A stretch of 64,000 nt of DNA from an uncultured Eubacteriales bacterium (GTDB taxonomy: Bacteria > Bacillota > Clostridia > Oscillospirales > CAG-272), in NCBI GenBank assembly GCA_934365155.1, contig CAKRMZ010000001.1, forward strand, positions 1 to 64,000, written 5' to 3'. A program made the translations under genes and the position numbers. Shown here piece after piece: positions 8,694-18,211 of the stretch. A model generated the notes under the pieces. The model saw nothing but the letters and a program-made list of their open reading frames with translations, was not told the origin of the DNA and ran no database searches. Positions within the stretch are counted from its first letter, which is position 1, and each line of letters starts with the position of its first letter.

Positions 8694-9452
8694 TTATTCG
8701 TTTAAAAGTTCAAAAGCAAAAGAAGTGCAAGCCAAAAAAAATGCGGATGCCGTTTCCGTACGCAAGATGCGTTTGCCGAGTCCCGCAAGGGTCATTCCGG
8801 CCATTTTCGCCGAAAGCACCTCCGTTTCTGAAAAACCGCCTTCCGGCCCAATCAAAACCGATATTTCTTTGGGAATCGCCTGATATTTATCCTTATAGCA
8901 TGAAAAAATTCGCGGGAGCGAAATCGTGTCTTCGCCCTCATAGCACAAAATCGGCAAATTGGCTTTGCTCGCTTCTTTCAGAGCCTCGGAAAACGTCTGT
9001 ACCGAACCGACCTTCGGGATAATGCCTCGTCCGCATTGCTTTGCCGCACTCTCCGCTATTTTTTGCCAACGTTCCGTTTTACGCTTCATCGCCGATGGCT
9101 CCGGGCGGGAAACACACCGTTCGCTCAGTATGGGGATCACCGAATAAACCCCGCACTCTACAGCCTTTTGAACAATGCTGTCCATCTTATCCGACTTCGG
9201 AACTGCCTGAAATAAATAAACGCGAAACGGCGGTTCGGTCTGATTGCTTTGGCATCGATTAATCTGAGCGACAATCCGTTCCGACTGCATCTCGGTAATC
9301 GTGCAAAAATAATCCGTCTGCGCCGAATCGCAAACCATAACGGGATCACCGATCTTCATGCGCAATACACGGGCGATGTGCTTCGCATCCTCGCCCAAAA
9401 TCACTACATGATCGTCAAAAATATTCTCATCGGTCAGGAAAAATTTCGACAC
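8694..9452 (-). CDS. rsmE: 16S rRNA (uracil-1498-N3)-methyltransferase RsmE
   Basis: SPOUT-class enzyme that methylates U1498 of 16S rRNA using S-adenosylmethionine. It has the N-terminal PUA-like domain (HIARVLRMKIGD), the SPOUT core with EKAVE-type segment IVQKAVECGV, the AdoMet-binding IGPEGGFSETE and the knot loop LGKRILRTETA. I prefer GTG at 9452 as the start (252 residues): GAGG lies 10 nt before it, whereas it abuts the ATG at 9461. MSKFFL also matches the family's usual first residues. It follows prmA; in Firmicutes both commonly trail dnaJ, as here. Confidence 0.95.
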   Translation of the reverse strand: MSKFFLTDENIFDDHVVILGEDAKHIARVLRMKIGDPVMVCDSAQTDYFCTITEMQSERIVAQINRCQSNQTEPPFRVYLFQAVPKSDKMDSIVQKAVECGVYSVIPILSERCVSRPEPSAMKRKTERWQKIAESAAKQCGRGIIPKVGSVQTFSEALKEASKANLPILCYEGEDTISLPRIFSCYKDKYQAIPKEISVLIGPEGGFSETEVLSAKMAGMTLAGLGKRILRTETASAFFLACTSFAFELLNE

Positions 9453-9572
9453 CGTAAGCATACCTCACATCGTAATTATATACAAAAACCATAAATAGTC
9501 TACAATAAACTTCCCTGTTTTTCAATACATTTCAATTCTTTTTTCATTTTATATTTCCGTGGATGGGAAAGT

Positions 9573-10511
9573 TCACCGATTGCATGCCGCCGTTTCACCA
9601 TAGCGCAATGCCAATCCTACCCAGTCATTCTCTTGGATTTCTTCTATAATTTCAAAATTGTATTTTTGAGCGGCTTTGCGCACCTCATCAGCACTCGGGG
9701 CAATAATTCCCGAAAGGAGGAGCACTGTGCCGGGACGTATCATTCGCGGCAGATCCGGAAGCATACGGATAATAATATCCGCAACAATATTAGCCAATAC
9801 AATATCAAAACGCTGTCCCTCAAACAGTTTGACATCTTTCAGTAAATCCGAAACACCGCACTCTATATTCTCACAGTCATTATTTTCAAAATTCTCCTTC
9901 GCAACACGAACCGCCGTTGAGTCAATATCATAAGCGCAAATGTGTTCCGCACCAAGCTTTGAAGCACAAATGGAAAGAATTCCGCTGCCGGTACCTACAT
10001 CAAGAACCAGGCTGCCGGCATTCAAATATTTTTCCAAAAGCCGAATGCATAAACGTGTGGTTTCATGAGTGCCGGTGCCGAAAGCCATTCCCGGATCCAT
10101 CTTAACAACAATTTCCCCTTTTTGCGGCGAATATTCTTCCCACAGAGGCACAATCACAATTCGCTCTCCAATATGCACGGGTTTATAGTATTGCTTCCAA
10201 GAATTCTCCCACTCCTGCTCTTCAATGGAATCTTGCTCGATCAAAGCTTCAATACCGAGCTCGAAAAAGCGAGTTCTTAAAAAGCTGATATATTCTTCTG
10301 CATCCTTGTCCTCGGAAATATAAAGGCTGACCGCCACTTTTGTTTTGTCTTTGTTCAGGATTTCTTCATCAATTAACTCACCGTAAATCGGATCCGCAGA
10401 CACATCGCTGTAATCCTCAATCTCAAGTCCCGACGACAGCATGCTCATTACCGCGCAAATATCATCCAAATTCTTGCGGTTCCCGCTGACCCGAATTTTT
10501 CTCCACATCAT
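9573..10511 (-). CDS. prmA: Ribosomal protein L11 methyltransferase
   Basis: Methylates ribosomal protein L11 with AdoMet. The N-terminal substrate-recognition domain (~1-110) leads into a Rossmann methyltransferase domain with the AdoMet motif LDVGTGSGILSI and the active-site motif NIVADIIIRM. DPGMAFGTGTHETT is the family's hallmark. Length 312 is normal. GAGGTG lies upstream of the double ATG at 10511. Located after dnaJ in the usual Firmicute order hrcA-grpE-dnaK-dnaJ-prmA-rsmE. Confidence 0.97.
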   Translation of the reverse strand: MMWRKIRVSGNRKNLDDICAVMSMLSSGLEIEDYSDVSADPIYGELIDEEILNKDKTKVAVSLYISEDKDAEEYISFLRTRFFELGIEALIEQDSIEEQEWENSWKQYYKPVHIGERIVIVPLWEEYSPQKGEIVVKMDPGMAFGTGTHETTRLCIRLLEKYLNAGSLVLDVGTGSGILSICASKLGAEHICAYDIDSTAVRVAKENFENNDCENIECGVSDLLKDVKLFEGQRFDIVLANIVADIIIRMLPDLPRMIRPGTVLLLSGIIAPSADEVRKAAQKYNFEIIEEIQENDWVGLALRYGETAACNR

Positions 10512-10569
10512 ATGATTTTCACCTCAAATTCAAATAGGGCAGACAGATTTTCATCGGCCTACCCTTTTT

Positions 10570-11706
10570 TTATTTAAAAAATTTCTCAAAAAATTTTTCT
10601 TTTTTACTGTAATTCTTTTTTCCGCAGCTATCGCTGAACTCCCGCAAAAGTTTCTTTTGAGACTCATTCAGTCCTTTGGGAACTTCGATCAAAACCTTAA
10701 AGATCAGATTTCCTCTGGACTTAGAATGAATCACCGGAATTCCTTGGTTTTTAATGGTAAATGTCGCACCGTTCTGCGTTCCCTCGGGAATATCGTATGT
10801 AGTGCTTCCCTCCAATGTAGGAACATTGATTTGTGCTCCCAAAGCAGCCTCTGCAAATGTGATCGGAATTTCACAAAATATATTGTAACCGTCACGCTCA
10901 AAAATCGGATGAGGACGAACACTGACGGCAATAATCAAATCACCTGCCGGTCCACCGTTCCGTCCGTCGTTGCCCTGACCGCGGATCGCTACACGGCTTC
11001 CGTCATCGATACCGGCCGGAATTGCAACCTCCAACACCTTGTTGGTCCGTTTTTGTCCCGTGCCCCGACAGGATGAACAGGGATTTTTAATAATTTTTCC
11101 GCTGCCGCCGCAGGCATCACAGGTTTTTGTGGTTTGAAACATTCCGAGAGCCGTACGCTGCTGCACACGCACTTGTCCCTGTCCGCCGCATTTTTGGCAA
11201 GTTTCGGCCGTTGAGCCTTTTGCCGCGCCGCTGCCACCGCATTCTTTACACTTTTCAATCTTTGAAAAACTGATTTCCTTCTTGCAGCCAAAAGCCGCCT
11301 CCTCAAAGGAGATCACAATCCGCGCTGTCAAATCCTCACCGCGCGTCGGTCCGTTTCGTTCGGCACGAGAGCGCTGCGATCCCATACCGAAAATGTCAAA
11401 GATATCACCGAAATCAAAGCTTCCGAAGCCGCTGAAGTTACCGAAATCGCTGAAACCTCCGGCCCCCATGTTGGGATCTACACCGGCATGACCGTATTGA
11501 TCATAACGGGCTTTTTTGTCCGGATCCGAAAGAACGGCATACGCTTCATTGACCTCTTTGAATTTCATCTCTGCTTCTTTATCGCCGGGATTCATATCCG
11601 GGTGATATTTCTTCGCCAAGGATCGATACGCTTTTTTAATCGTTGCCTCATCTGCAGTTTTTGGCACACCGAGAACATCATAATAATCTCGTTTATTTTC
11701 TGCCAT
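10570..11706 (-). CDS. dnaJ: Chaperone protein DnaJ
   Basis: Hsp40 co-chaperone that delivers substrates to DnaK and stimulates its ATPase. J domain at ~1-70 with the HPD motif (KKYHPDMNPGD), Gly/Phe-rich region ~75-120, then a zinc-binding region with four CxxCxGxG repeats (CKECGGSG, CQKCGGQG, CDACGGSG, CSSCRGTG), and the C-terminal substrate domains. The ATG at 11706 has AAGGA 9 nt upstream and gives 378 residues; an upstream start at 11730 is not supported. A 15-bp hairpin at 11742-11777 separates it from dnaK. Confidence 0.98.
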   Translation of the reverse strand: MAENKRDYYDVLGVPKTADEATIKKAYRSLAKKYHPDMNPGDKEAEMKFKEVNEAYAVLSDPDKKARYDQYGHAGVDPNMGAGGFSDFGNFSGFGSFDFGDIFDIFGMGSQRSRAERNGPTRGEDLTARIVISFEEAAFGCKKEISFSKIEKCKECGGSGAAKGSTAETCQKCGGQGQVRVQQRTALGMFQTTKTCDACGGSGKIIKNPCSSCRGTGQKRTNKVLEVAIPAGIDDGSRVAIRGQGNDGRNGGPAGDLIIAVSVRPHPIFERDGYNIFCEIPITFAEAALGAQINVPTLEGSTTYDIPEGTQNGATFTIKNQGIPVIHSKSRGNLIFKVLIEVPKGLNESQKKLLREFSDSCGKKNYSKKEKFFEKFFK

Positions 11707-11741
11707 AATCTCAATTCCTTTACTTTCCAACCGAATACAAC

Positions 11742-11777
11742 GAATATCCTTTGCGCATTTCAGCGCAAAGGATATTC
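11742..11777 (-). other. Perfect 15-bp stem-loop between dnaK and dnaJ
   Basis: Arms GAATATCCTTTGCGC and GCGCAAAGGATATTC flank a 6-nt loop. No T-run follows on the minus strand, so it is more likely an mRNA-processing or 3'-stabilising structure (or a leaky terminator) than a full terminator. It would lower dnaJ output relative to dnaK. Confidence 0.7.
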
Positions 11778-11813
11778 AAAATCGTACTCAAGTTCTGTTA
11801 CTGCTGTCTAAAA

Positions 11814-13640
11814 TTATTTGTCGGTCTTGTCGGTAAATTCCGCATCATAAGTGCCGTCCGCATTCGGTCCGCCCGCATTGTTCTGCGCTTGGCCGTTCTC
11901 CGGAGCCGCGTTCGCATACAGCTTTTCGGAAAGTGAATAAAACTTCTTTTGGAGCTCTTCTGTTCCGGTCTTTATCGCAGCAGTATCGCCGCCCTTTACC
12001 GTCTCTTTGAGCGCGTCAATTGCGGTGCGTACCTCATTTTTCTCCGCTTCGCTTACCTTATCTCCGATATCTGTCAATGCTTTTTCGCTTTGGAAAATCA
12101 GGTTCTCCGCATTGTTCTTGACTTCAACGCTTTCCTTGAGCTTACGGTCCTCCTCTGCAAATTTTTCTGCATCCTTCACCGCACGCTCAACATCTTCCTT
12201 GCTCATATTCGTGGAAGAAGTAATTGTGATATGCTGTTCCTTACCGGTTCCCATATCCTTTGCCGTAACATTAACAATACCGTTTGCATCGATATCAAAG
12301 GTGACTTCGATCTGCGGCACACCTCTGGGCGCAGACGGAATGCCATCCAGCACAAAACGTCCGAGCGTTGTGTTGCCGGCAGCCATATCACGCTCACCCT
12401 GCAGAACATGAATCTCAACCGAGGTCTGGTTATCTGCTGCAGTAGAATATACCTGGCTCTTTTTCACCGGAATTGTTGTATTCCGATCAATAATACGGTT
12501 GAACACACCGCCCAATGTCTCAATACCCAAAGAAAGAGGTGTTACATCCAAAAGGAGCAAATCTTTTACTTCGCCGCCCAAAACGCCTGCTTGAATTGCC
12601 GCACCGATCGCAACACATTCATCCGGGTTAATTCCCTTGAACGGATCTTTGCCGATAAAGTTTTTCACTGCATCTTGAACCGCCGGAATACGGGTAGAAC
12701 CGCCGACAAGCAGCACCTTGCTGATATCGGAAGTGCTAAGGCCGGCATCCTTCAGGGCCTGACGTGTAGGAGTCATAGTAGCCTCCACAAGATCTGCAGT
12801 CAGTTCGTTGAATTTAGCACGTGTCAAGGTGGCATCAAAATGCTTCGGACCGGTTGCATCCGCCGTGATAAACGGCAGATTGATATTGGCACTGGTCATG
12901 CCGGAAAGCTCGATTTTTGCTTTCTCCGCTGCTTCCTTTAATCTTTGTAAAGCCATCTTGTCGGTACGAAGATCGATTCCGTTTTCTGCTTTGAAAGTAT
13001 CGGCAATCCAATCGATAATCCGTTTATCAAAATCATCGCCGCCCAAGCGGTTATTTCCGGCAGTTGCCAGAACTTCAAACACACCGTCGCTGATTTCCAA
13101 AATAGAAACATCAAAGGTACCGCCGCCAAGGTCAAAAACCATCACTTTCTGCTCACTTGCGTCTTTGTCAACACCGTAAGCCAAAGCAGCAGCTGTCGGC
13201 TCATTGATAATACGCAGCACTTCAAGTCCTGCAATTTTGCCGGCATCCTTGGTAGCCTGTCTCTGCGCATCTGAAAAGTAAGCAGGAACCGTAATGACCG
13301 CCTGTGTTACGCTGGTGCCGAGATATGCCTCAGCATCGGATTTCAGCTTTTGCAGAATCATAGCCGAAATTTCTTGCGGCGTATATTCTTTACCGTTAAT
13401 TGTAACTTTATGGTTTGTTCCCATCTCACGTTTGATAGACATTACCGTTCCGTCCGGATTGGTAATGCTCTGTCTTTTTGCAACCTGACCGACCATGCGT
13501 TCCCCGGTCTTTGAAAAAGCAACCACGGACGGCGTTGTTCTTGCCCCTTCCGGATTCGTAATAACAATCGGCTCTCCGCCTTCATAAACGGCAACACAAG
13601 AATTGGTTGTACCAAGATCGATTCCAATAATTTTTCCCAT
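11814..13640 (-). CDS. dnaK: Chaperone protein DnaK (Hsp70)
   Basis: ATP-driven chaperone. The ATPase domain (~1-365) shows the phosphate-1 motif IGIDLGTTNSCVAVYEG, VPAYFSDAQRQATKDAG and the adenosine-binding LLVGGSTRIPAVQ. The linker VKDLLLLDVTPLSLGIE leads into the substrate-binding domain and the helical lid, ending in a disordered acidic tail. At 608 residues it is typical for Firmicutes; it also lacks the ~24-residue N-domain insertion of Gram-negative DnaK. GGGAGG lies upstream of ATG 13640. Third gene of the HrcA regulon operon. Confidence 0.99.
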   Translation of the reverse strand: MGKIIGIDLGTTNSCVAVYEGGEPIVITNPEGARTTPSVVAFSKTGERMVGQVAKRQSITNPDGTVMSIKREMGTNHKVTINGKEYTPQEISAMILQKLKSDAEAYLGTSVTQAVITVPAYFSDAQRQATKDAGKIAGLEVLRIINEPTAAALAYGVDKDASEQKVMVFDLGGGTFDVSILEISDGVFEVLATAGNNRLGGDDFDKRIIDWIADTFKAENGIDLRTDKMALQRLKEAAEKAKIELSGMTSANINLPFITADATGPKHFDATLTRAKFNELTADLVEATMTPTRQALKDAGLSTSDISKVLLVGGSTRIPAVQDAVKNFIGKDPFKGINPDECVAIGAAIQAGVLGGEVKDLLLLDVTPLSLGIETLGGVFNRIIDRNTTIPVKKSQVYSTAADNQTSVEIHVLQGERDMAAGNTTLGRFVLDGIPSAPRGVPQIEVTFDIDANGIVNVTAKDMGTGKEQHITITSSTNMSKEDVERAVKDAEKFAEEDRKLKESVEVKNNAENLIFQSEKALTDIGDKVSEAEKNEVRTAIDALKETVKGGDTAAIKTGTEELQKKFYSLSEKLYANAAPENGQAQNNAGGPNADGTYDAEFTDKTDK

Positions 13641-13764
13641 AATTGTTTCCTCCCAACAAGTTGTATTATGTTGTATTATAAAATAGTTGTTATATTATTT
13701 ACATAATAAATCAGTAAGTATTATAGATTTCTCAAATATCCATTGTATTTAGGATGCAAATGTT

Positions 13765-14346
13765 TCAGTTGGCAACTTTAACCACGGCATATCGTATGAT
13801 TTTCTCTCCGATTTTATATCCCTTTTGAAAAACTTCAACCACGGTGTTCTCACCGAATGTATCATCCTTCACATGCATGACAGCCTCATGAATATTGGGA
13901 TCAAACGGATCTCCGACATCGCCGAATTCCGAAACGCCTAATTTTGTATTGATATCCTTGAACTGCAGAATAATTTTCTGCACGCCCTCTGCCATCTTTT
14001 CACTGTCCGAAAACTGAACGGAGCGCAACAGATTATCATACATCGGCAAAAATGCTTTCACCACATCGGAATATGCATCGGAATATGCGCCTTCTCTCTC
14101 TTTGGTGGTTCGCTTGCGGTAATTGTCGTATTCAGCCATAATTCGCAGATACTTGTCATGCTCATCCTTATTTGCCGCCGCATTTTCCTCCGCTTTTTTC
14201 TCGGTCTTTTCCAGCTCCTTTTCCAATCGCTCAATCTCTTTTTTCAGAGCCGCCAATTCTTTTTTTTCATCTTCGATCTCCGCCTCACATGAGACTTCAT
14301 CGAGAATGGCGGAATCTTTCTGTTCCGTTATATTTTCTTTTTCCAC
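13765..14346 (-). CDS. grpE: Nucleotide exchange factor GrpE
   Basis: Releases ADP from DnaK. A long N-terminal coiled coil rich in Glu and Lys (~15-75) precedes the four-helix region and C-terminal beta domain with the family motif GYKIGEKIIRYAVVKV. Translation appears to start at GTG 14346, with AAAGGAGA 11 nt upstream, immediately after the hrcA stop (14350). Length 193 is normal. Confidence 0.97.
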   Translation of the reverse strand: MEKENITEQKDSAILDEVSCEAEIEDEKKELAALKKEIERLEKELEKTEKKAEENAAANKDEHDKYLRIMAEYDNYRKRTTKEREGAYSDAYSDVVKAFLPMYDNLLRSVQFSDSEKMAEGVQKIILQFKDINTKLGVSEFGDVGDPFDPNIHEAVMHVKDDTFGENTVVEVFQKGYKIGEKIIRYAVVKVAN

Positions 14347-14349
14347 GAA

Positions 14350-15432
14350 TTATTGATCTCCTTTCTGATAATCAAGCTCAGGCAGCAATGAATTCTCGTT
14401 CAGCATTCGTGAAATACTGTCCGTCATGCAATCAATCAGCGCCGTCACTTTAGAATAATTCATGCGGCACGGGCCTACAATTCCGATTGCACCGATAATA
14501 TTTCCCTGACGCTTAATGGTTCGAAAAACAAGGGCCGAATTGTTTTGCGCAGTCTCTTTCTTGTTTTCCATACCGATTAAGACATTCGTACGGTCCGGAT
14601 CGGCCGCTGCCACCAAATTTAAAATGTCCTCTTTTTTCTCCAAAATATCAAAAATCTCACGCAAACGTTCCGCCGAGGAAAATTCCGGATACTGAAGCAC
14701 CCGATTCACACCCTCCAACCGCAGATCGCCGATGTCAAATTCTTCATAAAGCTCATAAATATATTTCATGGCAATGTCAATCAAAGCCGGGAAATCATGC
14801 ATTTCTTTTTGAAGATGCATCATCAGAGGAAGTGAAATTTGTTCCAAGCGTAAGCCGGCAACCCGATCATTCAGCAAATTAATCAACCGCATTAAAACCG
14901 ATTCACTGATCGGAAATTCAATGAACACATTTTTCGAACGCACATCACCAAGACTGTTCAGCGTAACCAGAATAAAATGATTCTCGCTCAAAAAAACTCC
15001 ATCGAATCGCACAATGCTGATTCCCTGATTGCGCGGTTTCACTGCCAACGATGCATAATTTGTCATACTTCCGACCAATTTGCCGGCCAATTCAAAAATA
15101 TTATCTAACTCGGCCCGTTTTGCTTCGAGCAAAGCATTCAATTTTTGAATTTCCGTCTCGGTAATCCGATAACGCTGCATCAGTGAATCCACATAAAACT
15201 GATATCCCAGTTTTGAGGGAACCCGACCGGCTGAAGCGTGCGGCTGCTCTAAATATCCGAGATTCTCAAGCTCAGCCATCTCATTGCGGATCGTAGCAGA
15301 CGAGAACCGTATCTGCGTATTTTGCATTAAAAATTTAGAACCAACCGGCTCGCCGTTCATAATATGCATATCGACAATTGCTTTCAGGATTTGTTTTTTC
15401 CGGTCGCTGAGTCCTCCGTCTGAACCAACCAT
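14350..15432 (-). CDS. hrcA: Heat-inducible transcription repressor HrcA
   Basis: Represses its own operon by binding CIRCE; GroE keeps it active in known systems. The N-terminal winged helix (~10-85) includes the conserved FSSATIRNEMAELENLGYL; a GAF-like middle domain and a C-terminal part ending in IIGAIGIVGPCRMNYSKV follow. The ATG at 15432 (360 residues) is supported by AGGAGG 8 nt upstream. A start at 15456 would fall inside the CIRCE operator and is rejected. First gene of hrcA-grpE-dnaK-dnaJ. Confidence 0.98.
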   Translation of the reverse strand: MVGSDGGLSDRKKQILKAIVDMHIMNGEPVGSKFLMQNTQIRFSSATIRNEMAELENLGYLEQPHASAGRVPSKLGYQFYVDSLMQRYRITETEIQKLNALLEAKRAELDNIFELAGKLVGSMTNYASLAVKPRNQGISIVRFDGVFLSENHFILVTLNSLGDVRSKNVFIEFPISESVLMRLINLLNDRVAGLRLEQISLPLMMHLQKEMHDFPALIDIAMKYIYELYEEFDIGDLRLEGVNRVLQYPEFSSAERLREIFDILEKKEDILNLVAAADPDRTNVLIGMENKKETAQNNSALVFRTIKRQGNIIGAIGIVGPCRMNYSKVTALIDCMTDSISRMLNENSLLPELDYQKGDQ

Positions 15433-15449
15433 CTTATCGCCTCCTGTTT

Positions 15450-15476
15450 TTAGCACTCAATCACCCCGAGTGCTAA
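15450..15476. promoter_or_regulatory. CIRCE operator (HrcA binding site)
   Basis: Perfect TTAGCACTC-N9-GAGTGCTAA inverted repeat, located between the promoter and the hrcA ribosome site, so HrcA would repress the whole operon in cis. Confidence 0.98.
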
Positions 15477-15484
15477 CAATTATA

Positions 15485-15513
15485 AATTTACCACTGTTTT
15501 TCCATTTATTCAA
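15485..15513 (-). promoter_or_regulatory. Probable sigma-A promoter of the hrcA operon
   Basis: TTGAAT (15508-15513) and TAAATT (15485-15490) with 17-nt spacing on the minus strand; the predicted start point falls at or just inside CIRCE. Confidence 0.55.
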
Positions 15514-15607
15514 GACCTTTTTCCAAAAATATTGTTAATATTTTATGAAGTTTTCAGTGTTTTTTATAAAAACCCTCAAAATACCGTCCGGTCATTCGGA
15601 TATTTTA

Positions 15608-15651
15608 AAAAAAGAAAACACAGATTGCTTTTTTAAAAAAAGCAATCTGTG
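15608..15651 (-). terminator. Terminator downstream of the P-type-ATPase-like gene
   Basis: CACAGATTGC (15619-15628) pairs with GCAATCTGTG (15642-15651) around an A/T-rich loop, and a T-rich tract follows on the minus strand. It separates this gene from the divergent end of the CIRCE promoter region. Confidence 0.75.
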
Positions 15652-15668
15652 CCTGAAATTTTAAAATA

Positions 15669-18173
15669 TTAATTTAAATAGAGTTTTGAGACCAAATACA
15701 TTGGAATCATCCATATAAATTGATATAAAAATATATATGCCGATGAGTAATTCCCCAAAACATTCGCAAAAACAGCAACCGCCATAAAGAGCGCACTGAC
15801 AATGACGGAAAGAATTCGAATTACCCGATTTGCCCGAATGCTGAGCAGCATCTTTGAACCGAGGTAAAGAGTTTTCAGCAGCGATTTTGTCGTACCGCGG
15901 GACACAATTCCGCTCTCAATCCGACTATGTACGGCGGGAACCTGATTCTCGTCGAGCAATTTTATTATTTTAATCGGATACTCTTCCATATCTACAATGC
16001 GCGAAAGCAGCTCATTGTCAATATTGGGATCAAAGCTCCGCACACCTACGCACATACCCTGACGATACAAACGTCGGAGCATATAAATAAAATCCGCATC
16101 CGCTTCATATTGAACATACATTTTTGCCGCAAGAGCACCGTCATATGCAATATACATAATGGAGAGCTCTCTGGTAGATTCAATCTGCCGGTCATCCGCA
16201 TCTTCCACCGTGTGGAAATTATTTCTTTCCATAAAGGCCCCACGCCCTACAAACACCGTTTTCCCGTTTACGACAGCTTCAATTCCGTCCTCTTCGATAT
16301 TGGAAAGCGTAACATCGTCCGAGTGACCGAGATCCAATGTTGCAATATCCAGCACATCCGCAAGCGGACCGCCAAGTTTTGCAAAGACACTTGCTACATT
16401 ATAGATAATATAGTCAATCCGATTATTGCCGTAAACCTTAACACTTCTTACCTTGACACCGCAGGGCTGAAATACATCCTTATCATCCACACTGATCACA
16501 GATACATCGGAATATTCGTGGATCGATTGATCACCGATAATCGCACTGTCATTTCGGAACGCCTCTTTGGATGCCTGATAAACCGGATATCCATATGCTA
16601 CAAAAACCGAAACGGGAGCGCACATCATTAATGTAATATACGCATCCGTCAGACTCTGATAGCCATTATGCGTCATATATATGCCGAGTCCGTAAGCCAA
16701 AGCAGCAAACAGAACAGAGAAAATCAAAGCAACGCCAACCTTGCATACGGAATCACTCTCTCCGTAAACACGTTCATAAAAGTGCTCAATAAATTCGGCA
16801 CGATTCACTTTAAAGATTGCCGGATCCTCTTCAAGATACTCTTCAAATGCCGTCCGTTCCGGCAAGGACTCTTCATCATCCATACGATTTACCGACAGCT
16901 TTAACTTTCTGGAAGATATCACCTTAAAGCTATAAAGCTCTCTGCAGAACTGAATCATTCGATACAGAATATTCAGTAAAATACAAAGCATCACCGGAAG
17001 ATTATACATTTTTATTCCCGAAAGCGGGCCGCGAACACAACTGACCACAGCATAAGCGATTGCAGCCAAGCATAAGACCACTGTCACACTTTCCGGGACC
17101 GGTTTCCGCCTAAACAGACATTTTGCACCGTAAATAAATTCCCGGAACATGAGTGCCACAGCGAGCAACAGTAACTGCAAATCAACCAAAACATGTACAA
17201 CCGCATAGGCATTGGGATTTATAAATTCCGGAAGTGAGAAACCGAAAAAGCTTGAATTCTCATAAAACAACGTGACCAAAAACAAGAGTGCCGCTGCACA
17301 AAGGCGGAGCAACAAAGATTTTTTAATCTTGCGATATCGGCCGAGTATTTCTTTGTTTTGTGATGCCGAAACATATTCGTCTTCAATCAACCGTAATTTA
17401 TCACCGGAAAACGTCGTGCTCGGTTGTTCAAAATACTCGTATTCTTCCTTGTTTTCAAATTCTTCTTTTATTTTATCAACATCAACAGCATCGATATTTA
17501 CCGTTTTTGCCAGTTCATCTTCCAGCCCCAGCGCCAACATCAGTTCATAATCTGTTTTATCAAACGTTCCCACAGAAGGATGGCCCGCGTCATTCAGCGA
17601 AGCATCCGTCGTGAATTTTCCGAGAGAAGGAGTCTCCCCATCCTGTGCGAAATCAGAATTCTCAGCCACTGTGTCGGAATTGACGCCTGTTTTCTTCGGA
17701 GTCACCGATATTCCGAGCTTTTCCAAAATTTCCTTGTTTTTTCGCTCGATTTCTTCCGGCGTCTCTTCTTCGGAAGGAACTTCCCCGGAAGCAGCTTCGT
17801 TTACCGCATTTTCTTTGATAGCTGCGGTCGCATCCAATTCGGCCTGCTTTTTCTTTTCTTTTAATGCTTTCAAAGCCTGTTCTGCTTCTGCTTTCGCATT
17901 CTCAGCCTTTAAAATTTCCTGCTGCTTTTCAAGCAATTCCTTTTCCAATTCGGCAATTTCATCCGTCGGATTATTTTCTGTTTTTGTATTTTTTTCGCTG
18001 ACAGCAGCCGGTTTCTTGTGTCGTGTCAGCTTATAGCTTTTGCGAAGAACAGGAGCGTTCCGTTCCTCTTCGGAAAGATTTGCAGGAATCGACAAATCTT
18101 CCTTCAACTTTTGCAAAAGCTCTTTTGCCGACATGTTATCTGCAGATTTATCTTTTTTTTCAATATTTCCCAT
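15669..18173 (-). CDS. Large membrane protein: degenerate (probably inactive) P1B-type ATPase with N-terminal coiled coil
   Basis: No function known. Residues ~1-280 are soluble and charged, with a coiled coil (~70-130). Six hydrophobic helices follow (~282-303, 323-343, 360-378, 388-406, 476-498, 506-527), then a soluble region and two final helices (~780-803, 810-834): the 6+2 topology of heavy-metal P-type ATPases. Helix 6 carries CAPVSV where such pumps have CPC. The phosphorylation loop DKTGT is replaced around residue 561 by VDDKDVF. The nucleotide-domain signature survives as GIEAVVNGKTVFVGRGAFM but the HP pair is GP. No TGE or GDGxND motif is seen. So it looks like a pump fold that has lost catalysis. 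The ATG at 18173 is chosen; a TTG at 18215 overlaps rlmB. Confidence 0.75.
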   Translation of the reverse strand: MGNIEKKDKSADNMSAKELLQKLKEDLSIPANLSEEERNAPVLRKSYKLTRHKKPAAVSEKNTKTENNPTDEIAELEKELLEKQQEILKAENAKAEAEQALKALKEKKKQAELDATAAIKENAVNEAASGEVPSEEETPEEIERKNKEILEKLGISVTPKKTGVNSDTVAENSDFAQDGETPSLGKFTTDASLNDAGHPSVGTFDKTDYELMLALGLEDELAKTVNIDAVDVDKIKEEFENKEEYEYFEQPSTTFSGDKLRLIEDEYVSASQNKEILGRYRKIKKSLLLRLCAAALLFLVTLFYENSSFFGFSLPEFINPNAYAVVHVLVDLQLLLLAVALMFREFIYGAKCLFRRKPVPESVTVVLCLAAIAYAVVSCVRGPLSGIKMYNLPVMLCILLNILYRMIQFCRELYSFKVISSRKLKLSVNRMDDEESLPERTAFEEYLEEDPAIFKVNRAEFIEHFYERVYGESDSVCKVGVALIFSVLFAALAYGLGIYMTHNGYQSLTDAYITLMMCAPVSVFVAYGYPVYQASKEAFRNDSAIIGDQSIHEYSDVSVISVDDKDVFQPCGVKVRSVKVYGNNRIDYIIYNVASVFAKLGGPLADVLDIATLDLGHSDDVTLSNIEEDGIEAVVNGKTVFVGRGAFMERNNFHTVEDADDRQIESTRELSIMYIAYDGALAAKMYVQYEADADFIYMLRRLYRQGMCVGVRSFDPNIDNELLSRIVDMEEYPIKIIKLLDENQVPAVHSRIESGIVSRGTTKSLLKTLYLGSKMLLSIRANRVIRILSVIVSALFMAVAVFANVLGNYSSAYIFLYQFIWMIPMYLVSKLYLN

Positions 18174-18211
18174 AATTACTGCATCCCCAATCTTTCTTTT
18201 ATCATATTCCC

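Noticed and set aside
11949..12941. Long plus-strand open frame antisense to dnaK
   Set aside because: A shadow of dnaK codon use; Cys/Arg-rich nonsense translation and no start context.
15450..15456. Upstream GTG start of hrcA at 15456
   Set aside because: It lies within the CIRCE operator; the ATG at 15432 has AGGAGG at proper spacing.
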